Below are positions 1 through 5,669 of a stretch of 7,447 bases of DNA, piece by piece. The position numbers were made by a program, and so were the translations under genes. The notes beneath the pieces were generated by a model that searched no databases, had not been told where the DNA came from, and was given only the letters and a program-made list of their open reading frames with translations. Numbering within the stretch: position 1 is the stretch's first letter; every line of letters begins with the position of its first letter. The DNA is taken from positions 20,346 through 27,792 of the forward strand of contig DCSN01000003.1 in NCBI GenBank assembly GCA_002325645.1, written 5' to 3'. The DNA is from Pseudanabaena sp. UBA1465 (GTDB lineage Bacteria > Cyanobacteriota > Cyanobacteriia > Pseudanabaenales > Pseudanabaenaceae).

Positions 1-23
1 CGCCCCTCTTCTTCTGGTTTTGT

Positions 24-51
24 TGAACAAGGAGCTTAAGCCCCTTGTTCA
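24..51. terminator. Hairpin, possible terminator of an upstream gene
   Basis: TGAACAAGG at 24-32 pairs perfectly with CCTTGTTCA at 43-51, and the 10-nt spacer contains the self-complementary GCTTAAGC. No clear T-run follows on either strand, so this is not a textbook intrinsic terminator. Two other hairpins in the window overlap stop codons. Here a TAA (37-39, frame 1) and a TGA (24-26, frame 3) also fall inside the hairpin, which would suit the 3' end of a gene off the left edge. The upstream coding frame cannot be decided from so few bases. Confidence 0.45.
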
Positions 52-160
52 GATAGCTTGTCTACGTTAAAAAGTAAGCCGTTGTGAAATTTGAGCTAAA
101 AGTGAAATTAAAGGCTAAAAAATATGATGAACCCCAATCCTATGCTTTATTTTCTAGCTT

Positions 161-193
161 TTGCATCTTAAGCGTAACCACGATTGCTATATT
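161..193 (+). promoter_or_regulatory. Weak candidate promoter for the hybrid kinase
   Basis: The leader 52-250 is A+T-rich and has no supported gene. TTGCAT (161-166) and TATATT (188-193) could be -35 and -10 elements, but their 21-nt spacing is longer than usual. TATGAT at 123-128 is an alternative -10 without a good -35. A small dyad, TATAT-TAG-ATATA (188-200), overlaps the first -10 candidate. The choice is uncertain, and the true start of transcription could be elsewhere in this leader. Confidence 0.2.
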
Positions 194-250
194 AGATATA
201 ACGGGCAAAAATCAGGGATAGCCATGCCGTCCTTCTAAACTAACAGTTAC

Positions 251-3200
251 ATGATTGCTGCAAAAGAACCACCCAACGAACTGGAAAGAGTTGCTGCTCT
301 ATATCAGTGCAATATTCTAGATACCGAAGCAGAGCAGGGCTTTGACGATATTACGCAATTGGCTGCTCATATTTGTCAAGCCCCGATCGCCCTAGTCAGT
401 TTGATCGACAAAGATCGACAGTGGTTTAAGTCAAAAGTCGGACTTACGGTGACAGAAACACCCAGAAAATTGGCTTTCTGCGCCCACGCCATCCTCCAAG
501 ATGGAATCTTTATAGTCCGTGATGCTTTAGAAGATGAAAGGTTTGCCGACAATCCCTTGGTAACTGAGCCGCCAAATATTCGTTTCTATGCAGGAGTCCG
601 CATTAAAACCGTTGAGGGGTATCCTCTGGGAACCCTATGTGTTATTGATTACAAACCGAGAGAACTTAGCACAGAGCAGATTGCTTCCCTCACAGCCTTG
701 AGTAATCAAGTTGTCTATTTAGTAGAAACTCGCCGTAATTTAGCTGAAATTAGCCGATTGACCATCCCCACAAAATCTCAATCTCCTAAGAAAAAGTTTT
801 TAAAGAAAATTGCCTTTGCAATGGTGATCGCCGTATCAATGGTAACTACTATGGGCGCGATCTCTTTGGCAAATTTGAATAATTTACAAGAAACTAATAA
901 TGCAATTTTACAACAAAGAGAAGTCCTAGATAAAATCAATCAACCCCTCAATCGTTTGAATTATTTAAAGATTGAGAAAATGAATTATTTGCTTTCTAAC
1001 AATGAAGAAAGCTTAGGAAAATATGAAGTCTTATCTTTGCAATTAGGACAAGATTTATTAGCAATTCAAAAGATGCTAGAATCTCCTATTAGCAAAGATA
1101 TTTATAGCGATCAGAAGAATAAAGATAGTTATAAAAAGACACTGAATCTGTTAGCAAAACATATTCGTAAAGAACTAAATCTTGCCAAAAATTTAGTTGA
1201 TTTACATCAAGTTTCAGGACTCAAAGCAAGCCAGCAAAAAATCATTGAACAAAATGATCAGGATTATCTCAACCTTGATGACATCAACCTAGAAGAGATG
1301 GTCAAAGTTGAAAATAAGAATTTGATTCAATGGTTGCAAAACCGTCAAAATTCTATTAAGACAACCGTAGATATTTCTTTGCTCACACTAATTTCCACCC
1401 TAGGAGTATTAGGCTTCCTCTTTTATTGTGTGAATCGTGAAGTAAATGTACGCCGTCAGTTAGCGAGTAGACTGGAAAAAGAACGAGATTTTAGTGTTGC
1501 GGTACTAAACACTACTGGTGTATTAGTAGTTGTTTTAGATCCCCATGGAAAAATCATTCGATTTAATCGTGAATCTGAGCGATTAACAGGCTACCACTAC
1601 GAAGAAATCCGCGATCGCAATTTTGGCAAGATTTTTCTATCCTCTGAAGATGAGCAGTCAGTCAATAAAAATATTGCCAATTTGTCTAGACAAAATTCAC
1701 CTAGTTCTTATGAACATTATTGGCATACAAAGTCGGGTGAGCGTCTGTTAATTTCATGGTCAACGACAGCATTACTTGATTCTAATAATGCTGTCGATTT
1801 TATTATTGCTACGGGGTTAGACATCACCGATCGCAAGCGGGTCGAAGAAGAAATACGCTTACAGAATTGGCGATCGCTCGTCTTCTCACAAATTACATTA
1901 CGAATTCGACAATCACTAAATATTAATGAGATTTTAAATACGACCGTTGCCGAGGTGCGACAATTCCTAAAAGCTGATCGAGTAATCGTATATCGTTTTG
2001 ATGGTGAATGGGAAGGCACAGTTGTTGTGGAGTCGGTGGAGCCACCTTGGATGCCTGCTTTGGGTTCAGATGTGAAAGATAGTTGCTTCCGAGAAGTGCT
2101 GTGGGAAACCTATCGCCGAGGGAGAAGAGTAATTAATGATAATATACCTAATTCTGATGCGCCCGAATGTTACAAGAATCTAATGGCACAGTTTCAAATA
2201 CAGGCTAATTTAGTAGTCCCCATCCTTGAAAAAGAGAATTTATGGGGATTGCTGATTGCTCATCAATGTAGTGCGCCCAGACATTGGCGTAATTTTGAAA
2301 TTGACTTTGTAACGGAACTTGGTACTCAGGTGAGTATTGCGCTGTACCAAGCTACTTTACTAGAACAGGAAACAATCCGCCGCGAACAACTCGCCCAACA
2401 AAATATGGAATTAGAGGAAGCTCGTCATCAGGCCGAAATCGCCACCCAGATGAAAAGCTCTTTCCTTGCGACAATGAGTCATGAAATCCGTACCCCAATG
2501 AACGCTGTACTAGGCATGACGGGACTGCTCGCAGATACTGAACTTTCCACCTTGCAACGGGACTTTGTGGAAACCGTGAGGGTTAGTGGCGAAAATCTGC
2601 TGACCTTAATTAATGAAATTCTAGACTTCTCCAAGCTTGAAGCTAATGAGATGGAATTAGAAGAAATGAACTTCGATCTTAATGCTTGTGTTGAAGAAGT
2701 AACCGATCTACTAGCCATGCTCGCTCAGTCCAAGGGACTAGAATTGGCTTCACTAGTCAATCAAAATGTACCTCTCTATTTGCGTGGTGATGTGGCTCGG
2801 CTCAGACAGGTGTTAACTAACTTGGTCAGTAACGCAATTAAGTTCACTGCGGAAGGTGAAGTGATTCTCAAAATTTTGCTCAAGGAGGAAACAGAAACTA
2901 GAGCCAAGATTGAGTTTAGGGTAATTGATACTGGTATTGGGATTAGTCCTAAAGCTCAGCAAAAACTTTTTCAGCCCTTTACTCAAGTTGATGCTTCGAC
3001 TACACGCAAATATGGTGGAACTGGCTTAGGATTAGCAATTTGCAAACAGATTGTCGATCTTATGGGTGGTGAAATTGGTATTGATAGCGAAGAAGGTAAG
3101 GGTTCTCAATTTTGGTTTAAGGTTCCATTTGCAAAGCAATCTGCCGATGAAATTGAAGAACTACAACCACGTCGAGAAATTAATCTCAAAAACATTCGGG

Positions 3201-4420
3201 TTTTGGTAGTCGATGATAGTGAGACTAATTGCAAGATTTTGACCTACCAGCTAACGGCTTGGCAAATGCGTGTTGATGCCGTTCAACATGCTGCGGATGC
3301 CATTTCGATTTTACATAAAGCTGAAATAGAAGGAGATCCCTATCAATTGGCGATCTTGGATATGCAGATGCCTGATATTGATGGTGAGATGCTCGGCGCA
3401 CAGATCAAGGCTGATGCAAGGCTGAAAGACACAAAATTGATCATGTTAACCTCTCTCAATCAACAAGGTGGCATCAATAGAGTTAAGGATCTTGGTTTTG
3501 AGTTCTATCTTGTTAAGCCAATTAAACAATCTCGCTTGCTTGATATTTTGATGGAAATTGTTTCTAATAATTCTAATACTAGATCTTTGTCAATAGTTCC
3601 ATCAAGAAACGTCAATTATCCGATCGCAAAGGTTTCTAAGCTAAAAATACTCATTGCTGAAGATAGTCAAATCAATCAAAAAGTCGCTCTACATCAATTA
3701 CGCAGCTTTGGCTACGAGGCAGATGTTGCCGCCAATGGCAAAGAAGTTCTTAATTTATTGGAACGCATTCACTATGATATTATTTTGATGGATTGTCAAA
3801 TGCCAGAAATGGATGGCTATGAGGCAACGATCGCCATTCGTCAGTTAGATTCAGACAAGAGTAAGATCGCGATCGTGGCGATGACAGCTAATGCAATGAA
3901 AGAAGATCGCGATCGCTGCATTGCTTGTGGGATGGATGACTATCTCAGTAAACCAATCCGCAAAGAAGATCTGGCTCGAAAATTGGCCGAGTGGGAAAAC
4001 AAGATTTTAGGGCAGAGCGATGCAACAGCTTTAGATATATCCTATGATCAATATGAGCAAGCTAATTTATTAGCGCAGAGTCTCAAGATTGCCGCCGCCT
4101 TACCGTTAATTGACTGGTCATATATTGACAGTATTTCTGATGGCAACGAGGAATTTAAAACTGAATTATTAGAGGCGTTTTTTGATTCTTTTTCTAAGGG
4201 GCTAGAAAAACTAGAACAAGCCGTTAGGGAAACTAATTACTATGAGATTGCCCAAATCGCTCATTCCATCAAGGGTTCATCTAGTAATTTAGGTTTTCTC
4301 TCGATCGCGGCGATCGCCAATGATTTAGAACAACTTGGGCGAAAGCAAAGATTAGGTAATATCAAGGAGCTATTAGGAAAAATCCAAGACTTAGCATCCC
4401 AGATTCAAAGTATCACATAA
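251..4420 (+). CDS. Membrane-bound multisensor hybrid histidine kinase with a DXCF cyanobacteriochrome-type GAF, two REC domains and Hpt
   Basis: This 1389-residue protein carries a complete His-Asp-His phosphorelay. In order: GAF (about 31-162), membrane helix (about 187-209), CHASE3-like extracytoplasmic helical region (about 210-373), membrane helix (about 375-394), PAS/PAC (about 408-535), second GAF (about 555-705), coiled coil, HisKA with H744 in SHEIRTPMN, and HATPase with N861, DTGIG at 893-897 and GGTGLGL from 922. REC1 has D988/D989, phospho-acceptor D1037 and K1089. REC2 has E1137/D1138, D1181 and K1234. Hpt has H1338 in AHSIKGSSSNLG. All catalytic residues are present. The second GAF has D610-S-C612-F and C640-Y, 28 residues apart, as in dual-Cys cyanobacteriochromes, so it may bind a bilin. 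ATG 251 is the first start after an in-frame TAA (236-238), and the N-terminus resembles kinases of this family, but no Shine-Dalgarno is visible. No partner regulator is encoded nearby. The signal sensed and the output are unknown. Confidence 0.95.
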   Translation: MIAAKEPPNELERVAALYQCNILDTEAEQGFDDITQLAAHICQAPIALVSLIDKDRQWFKSKVGLTVTETPRKLAFCAHAILQDGIFIVRDALEDERFADNPLVTEPPNIRFYAGVRIKTVEGYPLGTLCVIDYKPRELSTEQIASLTALSNQVVYLVETRRNLAEISRLTIPTKSQSPKKKFLKKIAFAMVIAVSMVTTMGAISLANLNNLQETNNAILQQREVLDKINQPLNRLNYLKIEKMNYLLSNNEESLGKYEVLSLQLGQDLLAIQKMLESPISKDIYSDQKNKDSYKKTLNLLAKHIRKELNLAKNLVDLHQVSGLKASQQKIIEQNDQDYLNLDDINLEEMVKVENKNLIQWLQNRQNSIKTTVDISLLTLISTLGVLGFLFYCVNREVNVRRQLASRLEKERDFSVAVLNTTGVLVVVLDPHGKIIRFNRESERLTGYHYEEIRDRNFGKIFLSSEDEQSVNKNIANLSRQNSPSSYEHYWHTKSGERLLISWSTTALLDSNNAVDFIIATGLDITDRKRVEEEIRLQNWRSLVFSQITLRIRQSLNINEILNTTVAEVRQFLKADRVIVYRFDGEWEGTVVVESVEPPWMPALGSDVKDSCFREVLWETYRRGRRVINDNIPNSDAPECYKNLMAQFQIQANLVVPILEKENLWGLLIAHQCSAPRHWRNFEIDFVTELGTQVSIALYQATLLEQETIRREQLAQQNMELEEARHQAEIATQMKSSFLATMSHEIRTPMNAVLGMTGLLADTELSTLQRDFVETVRVSGENLLTLINEILDFSKLEANEMELEEMNFDLNACVEEVTDLLAMLAQSKGLELASLVNQNVPLYLRGDVARLRQVLTNLVSNAIKFTAEGEVILKILLKEETETRAKIEFRVIDTGIGISPKAQQKLFQPFTQVDASTTRKYGGTGLGLAICKQIVDLMGGEIGIDSEEGKGSQFWFKVPFAKQSADEIEELQPRREINLKNIRVLVVDDSETNCKILTYQLTAWQMRVDAVQHAADAISILHKAEIEGDPYQLAILDMQMPDIDGEMLGAQIKADARLKDTKLIMLTSLNQQGGINRVKDLGFEFYLVKPIKQSRLLDILMEIVSNNSNTRSLSIVPSRNVNYPIAKVSKLKILIAEDSQINQKVALHQLRSFGYEADVAANGKEVLNLLERIHYDIILMDCQMPEMDGYEATIAIRQLDSDKSKIAIVAMTANAMKEDRDRCIACGMDDYLSKPIRKEDLARKLAEWENKILGQSDATALDISYDQYEQANLLAQSLKIAAALPLIDWSYIDSISDGNEEFKTELLEAFFDSFSKGLEKLEQAVRETNYYEIAQIAHSIKGSSSNLGFLSIAAIANDLEQLGRKQRLGNIKELLGKIQDLASQIQSIT
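1764..1796. repeat. Perfect 11-bp inverted repeat inside the kinase gene
   Basis: CGACAGCATTA (1764-1774) and TAATGCTGTCG (1786-1796) are exact reverse complements separated by 11 nt. The repeat lies in the PAS-coding segment, in codons for TTALLDSNNAVD. It may form an mRNA hairpin or be a protein site, or may be chance. No function is assigned. Confidence 0.5.
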
Positions 4421-4458
4421 CAAATAAAAGCGGCGCTTTGCGCCGCTTTTATTTGTTA
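4418..4458. terminator. Bidirectional intrinsic terminator between the kinase and nfuA
   Basis: A perfect 18-bp stem (4418-4435 with 4441-4458) closes a CTTTG loop. The stem has a GC-rich top (AGCGGCG/CGCCGCT) and A/T-rich bottom, so each strand ends in a T-rich TTTTATTTGTTA arm. The 5' arm begins with the kinase TAA (4418-4420), and the nfuA stop lies at 4460-4462, immediately beyond the other arm. It would end both convergent transcripts. Confidence 0.9.
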
Positions 4459-4459
4459 A

Positions 4460-4696
4460 TTAAAAAACCTGCTCAATCTCAGCAATTTCAGGAATTTCTT
4501 CCTTCAACTTGCGCTCAATTCCCATTCGCAAAGTCATCGCCGAACTAGGGCAAGAGCCGCAAGCACCTTGTAAGCGCAATCTGACAACTGGCCCTTCAAT
4601 TTCGACCAGTTCCACATTGCCACCATCGGACATTAGATAAGGACGCAACTCATCCAAAACATTTTCGACATTATCTCTTGTGAGAGTCAGACTCAT
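4460..4696 (-). CDS. nfuA: NfuA, NFU-domain iron-sulfur cluster scaffold/carrier
   Basis: This 78-residue protein is essentially only the NFU domain (NifU C-terminal type). It contains the conserved stretch YLMSDGGNVELVEI and the cluster-binding C46-G-S-C49 motif followed by PSSAMTLRMGIE. Family knowledge: such proteins form homodimers that hold a [4Fe-4S] cluster across the CxxC pair and pass it to target apoproteins. The short, stand-alone form is typical of cyanobacteria. AGAGGA (minus strand, 4703-4708) precedes the ATG at a workable distance. It lies 77 bp behind sufR on the same strand, so it may share some readthrough from sufR, although the hairpin at 4752-4779 intervenes. I could not place an own promoter with confidence. 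Its position beside sufR and sufB supports a role in Suf-dependent cluster delivery. Confidence 0.93.
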   Translation of the reverse strand: MSLTLTRDNVENVLDELRPYLMSDGGNVELVEIEGPVVRLRLQGACGSCPSSAMTLRMGIERKLKEEIPEIAEIEQVF

Positions 4697-4713
4697 ATTT
4701 TTTCCTCTATTTG

Positions 4714-4729
4714 TATCAAGATATCAAGA
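4714..4729. repeat. Tandem 8-bp repeat upstream of nfuA
   Basis: TATCAAGA occurs twice in direct succession (4714-4721 and 4722-4729), reading TCTTGATA twice on the nfuA strand and ending just before its ribosome-binding site. It could be part of an nfuA promoter or a regulatory site, or a chance duplication. Confidence 0.4.
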
Positions 4730-4751
4730 CTAATAATTATGCTAGCAGAAT

Positions 4752-4779
4752 AATTGAGAACTAACGCTGGTTCTCAATT
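4752..4779 (-). terminator. Hairpin at the 3' end of sufR, weak terminator or attenuator
   Basis: AATTGAGAAC (4752-4761) and GTTCTCAATT (4770-4779) form a perfect 10-bp stem with an 8-nt loop. On the minus strand the stem includes the sufR TGA (4774-4776). What follows is ATTCTGCT, a poor U-tract, so termination is probably partial and some transcripts could continue into nfuA. Confidence 0.5.
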
Positions 4780-5478
4780 GTTGTGGATTAAATATCCACA
4801 GCGATGTTCACCATCAACCATCCAGTGAGTGCGTTCTACAGGACAATCTAGAACTGTGGCAAACATTTCTAGCTCATGCCCACACACACTGGGAAATGAC
4901 TCCGCAACATGGGCGATCGCGCAGTTATATTCTGTAAAAATAAAACTCTGATTTTCTCGATCATTTTCCTCCACAGGAAACCATTCCGTCACATAGCCCT
5001 CAGCACGACGAATTTCGGCTAATTTTTCTAATCGTTGCTTGAGCGAACCACTGCCGAGTTGCGCTTTATAATTTTGCGCCTTGCGTCGCCATTGTTTTTG
5101 CAACACCTCAGATACTTGTTCTTTGCCTAATGTATCGATCAGCGTATCTAAAAAATTTACGGCAAACTGGTTATAACTATCAGGAAAGCGATCGCGCCCC
5201 GCCGCCGTCAACGCATAGATAAATTGAGGACGACCCATCCCTAATTGCTCAGACGTATGATAGATCAGCCCCTCAGTTTCCAAATCTTTTAAATGCTTAC
5301 GAATTGCTTGGGGACTAATATCCAGCTTTTCCGCTAAGTCTTGGGCTGTTATCTCACCACGCTTGAGCAGATGCTGCAAAATATCATGCTTAGTATCATG
5401 CTTAGTATCATGTTTCCCGTCGCTATTTAGATGCAAGTCTGGCGCAATTATCTCAGCAACGCCGATGGGAGTTTTCAT
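4774..5478 (-). CDS. sufR: SufR, iron-sulfur-cluster-sensing repressor of the suf genes
   Basis: This 234-residue regulator has a winged helix-turn-helix at about 33-90 (ITAQDLAEKLDISPQAIRKHLKDLETEGLI, then wing GMGRP at 80-84). Four C-terminal cysteines, C186, C199, C212 and C227, are spaced 12, 12 and 14 residues apart. Cyanobacterial SufR uses such cysteines to bind a [4Fe-4S] cluster and represses sufBCDS and its own gene. Cluster loss or oxidation relieves repression. It diverges from sufB, with a SufR-type operator between them, which fits. The ATG at 5478 has AGGAG (minus, 5489-5493) ten bases upstream. The first 30 residues are longer than I expect for the family and include a KHDT tandem repeat. 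Methionine next appears at M81, inside the DNA-binding domain, so no better downstream ATG exists. nfuA follows 77 bp downstream. Confidence 0.93.
   Translation of the reverse strand: MKTPIGVAEIIAPDLHLNSDGKHDTKHDTKHDILQHLLKRGEITAQDLAEKLDISPQAIRKHLKDLETEGLIYHTSEQLGMGRPQFIYALTAAGRDRFPDSYNQFAVNFLDTLIDTLGKEQVSEVLQKQWRRKAQNYKAQLGSGSLKQRLEKLAEIRRAEGYVTEWFPVEENDRENQSFIFTEYNCAIAHVAESFPSVCGHELEMFATVLDCPVERTHWMVDGEHRCGYLIHNN
5380..5415 (-). repeat. In-frame 12-bp tandem repeat in the sufR N-terminus
   Basis: Three near-identical 12-bp units (plus-strand consensus AGTATCATGCTT) lie at 5380-5391, 5392-5403 and 5404-5415. On the coding strand they encode K-H-D-T, K-H-D-T and K-H-D-I (residues 22-33), just before the winged helix. 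Copy changes would keep the frame. This looks like slippage expansion of an N-terminal linker. Confidence 0.85.
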
Positions 5479-5511
5479 AAATATTAAGCTCCTGATGGCA
5501 ACTTGACCCTA

Positions 5512-5517
5512 TCTATA
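5512..5517 (-). promoter_or_regulatory. Candidate -10 element for sufR
   Basis: On the minus strand TATAGA (5512-5517) sits about 34 bp upstream of the sufR ATG. A weak -35 region (TCACTT, 5535-5540) is at 17-bp spacing, and TTGTCA at 5538-5543 is at 20 bp. The placement is tentative. The perfect SufR operator lies upstream of this promoter rather than on it. Confidence 0.35.
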
Positions 5518-5561
5518 GAGTCAAAACTTTAATTAAGTGACAAAGTTGCAAAAAAACGACT

Positions 5562-5596
5562 TTGACAACTCATATGTTGTTAATGTACCGTAGAAT
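5562..5596 (+). promoter_or_regulatory. Candidate sufB promoter region
   Basis: TAGAAT (5591-5596) is a five-of-six match to the -10 consensus and would start transcription near 5603. A perfect TTGACA (5562-5567) lies 23 bp upstream, too far for normal pairing with TAGAAT; at 18 bp it would pair with the poor TACCGT (5586-5591). On either reading the -35 zone overlaps the SufR operator, so repressor binding would block RNA polymerase. Confidence 0.5.
5565..5580. promoter_or_regulatory. SufR operator, perfect CAAC-N6-GTTG dyad
   Basis: ACAAC-TCATAT-GTTGT is a perfect inverted repeat. The core CAAC (5566-5569), six bases, GTTG (5576-5579) is identical to the inverted repeat described for SufR binding in Synechocystis, as I recall it. 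It lies in the divergent sufR-sufB region and overlaps the sufB -35 zone. Motif plus context make this a strong prediction. Confidence 0.85.
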
Positions 5597-5604
5597 GATT
5601 AAAG

Positions 5605-5618
5605 AAACAAGTAAGTTG
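5605..5618. promoter_or_regulatory. Possible second, weaker SufR site
   Basis: AAAC-N6-GTTG matches the SufR operator at seven of eight positions and starts 39 bp after the perfect site. It also sits inside a different dyad, AAACAA-N5-TTGTTT (5605-5621). It would fall at the predicted sufB transcription start. A low-affinity second SufR site is plausible but unproven. Confidence 0.4.
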
Positions 5619-5619
5619 T

Positions 5620-5650
5620 TTTAATCCGAACTTTAATCTGAATTTTAACT
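5620..5650 (+). repeat. Degenerate 12-bp direct repeat in the sufB leader
   Basis: TTTAATCCGAAC (5620-5631) is followed by TTTAATCTGAAT (5632-5643) and a partial third unit TTTAACT (5644-5650). The array ends just before the sufB ribosome-binding site. It may be a binding site or a slippage relic. No known function. Confidence 0.5.
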
Positions 5651-5669
5651 ATCAGGAGCCTCGACTGAC

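Noticed and set aside
1..39. C-terminal tail of an upstream protein ending at TAA 37-39
   Set aside because: Only twelve codons are visible, another frame stops at 24-26 and a third stays open further. The frame cannot be chosen.
1717..2718. Minus-strand open frames inside the kinase gene (1717-2019 and 2479-2718)
   Set aside because: They are antisense to well-supported PAS, GAF and HisKA coding sequence and have Ser/Arg-rich compositions typical of shadow frames, with no recognisable domain.
5541..5564. Inverted repeat CAAAGTTG / CGACTTTG as another operator or terminator
   Set aside because: The arms have one mismatch (wobble) and an A-rich spacer. It does not match the SufR spacing and lies within promoter DNA, so it was not called separately.
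5479..5669. Riboswitch or small RNA in the sufR-sufB intergenic region
   Set aside because: The dyads and short repeats seen are explained better as operator and promoter elements. No conserved aptamer pattern is recognisable.
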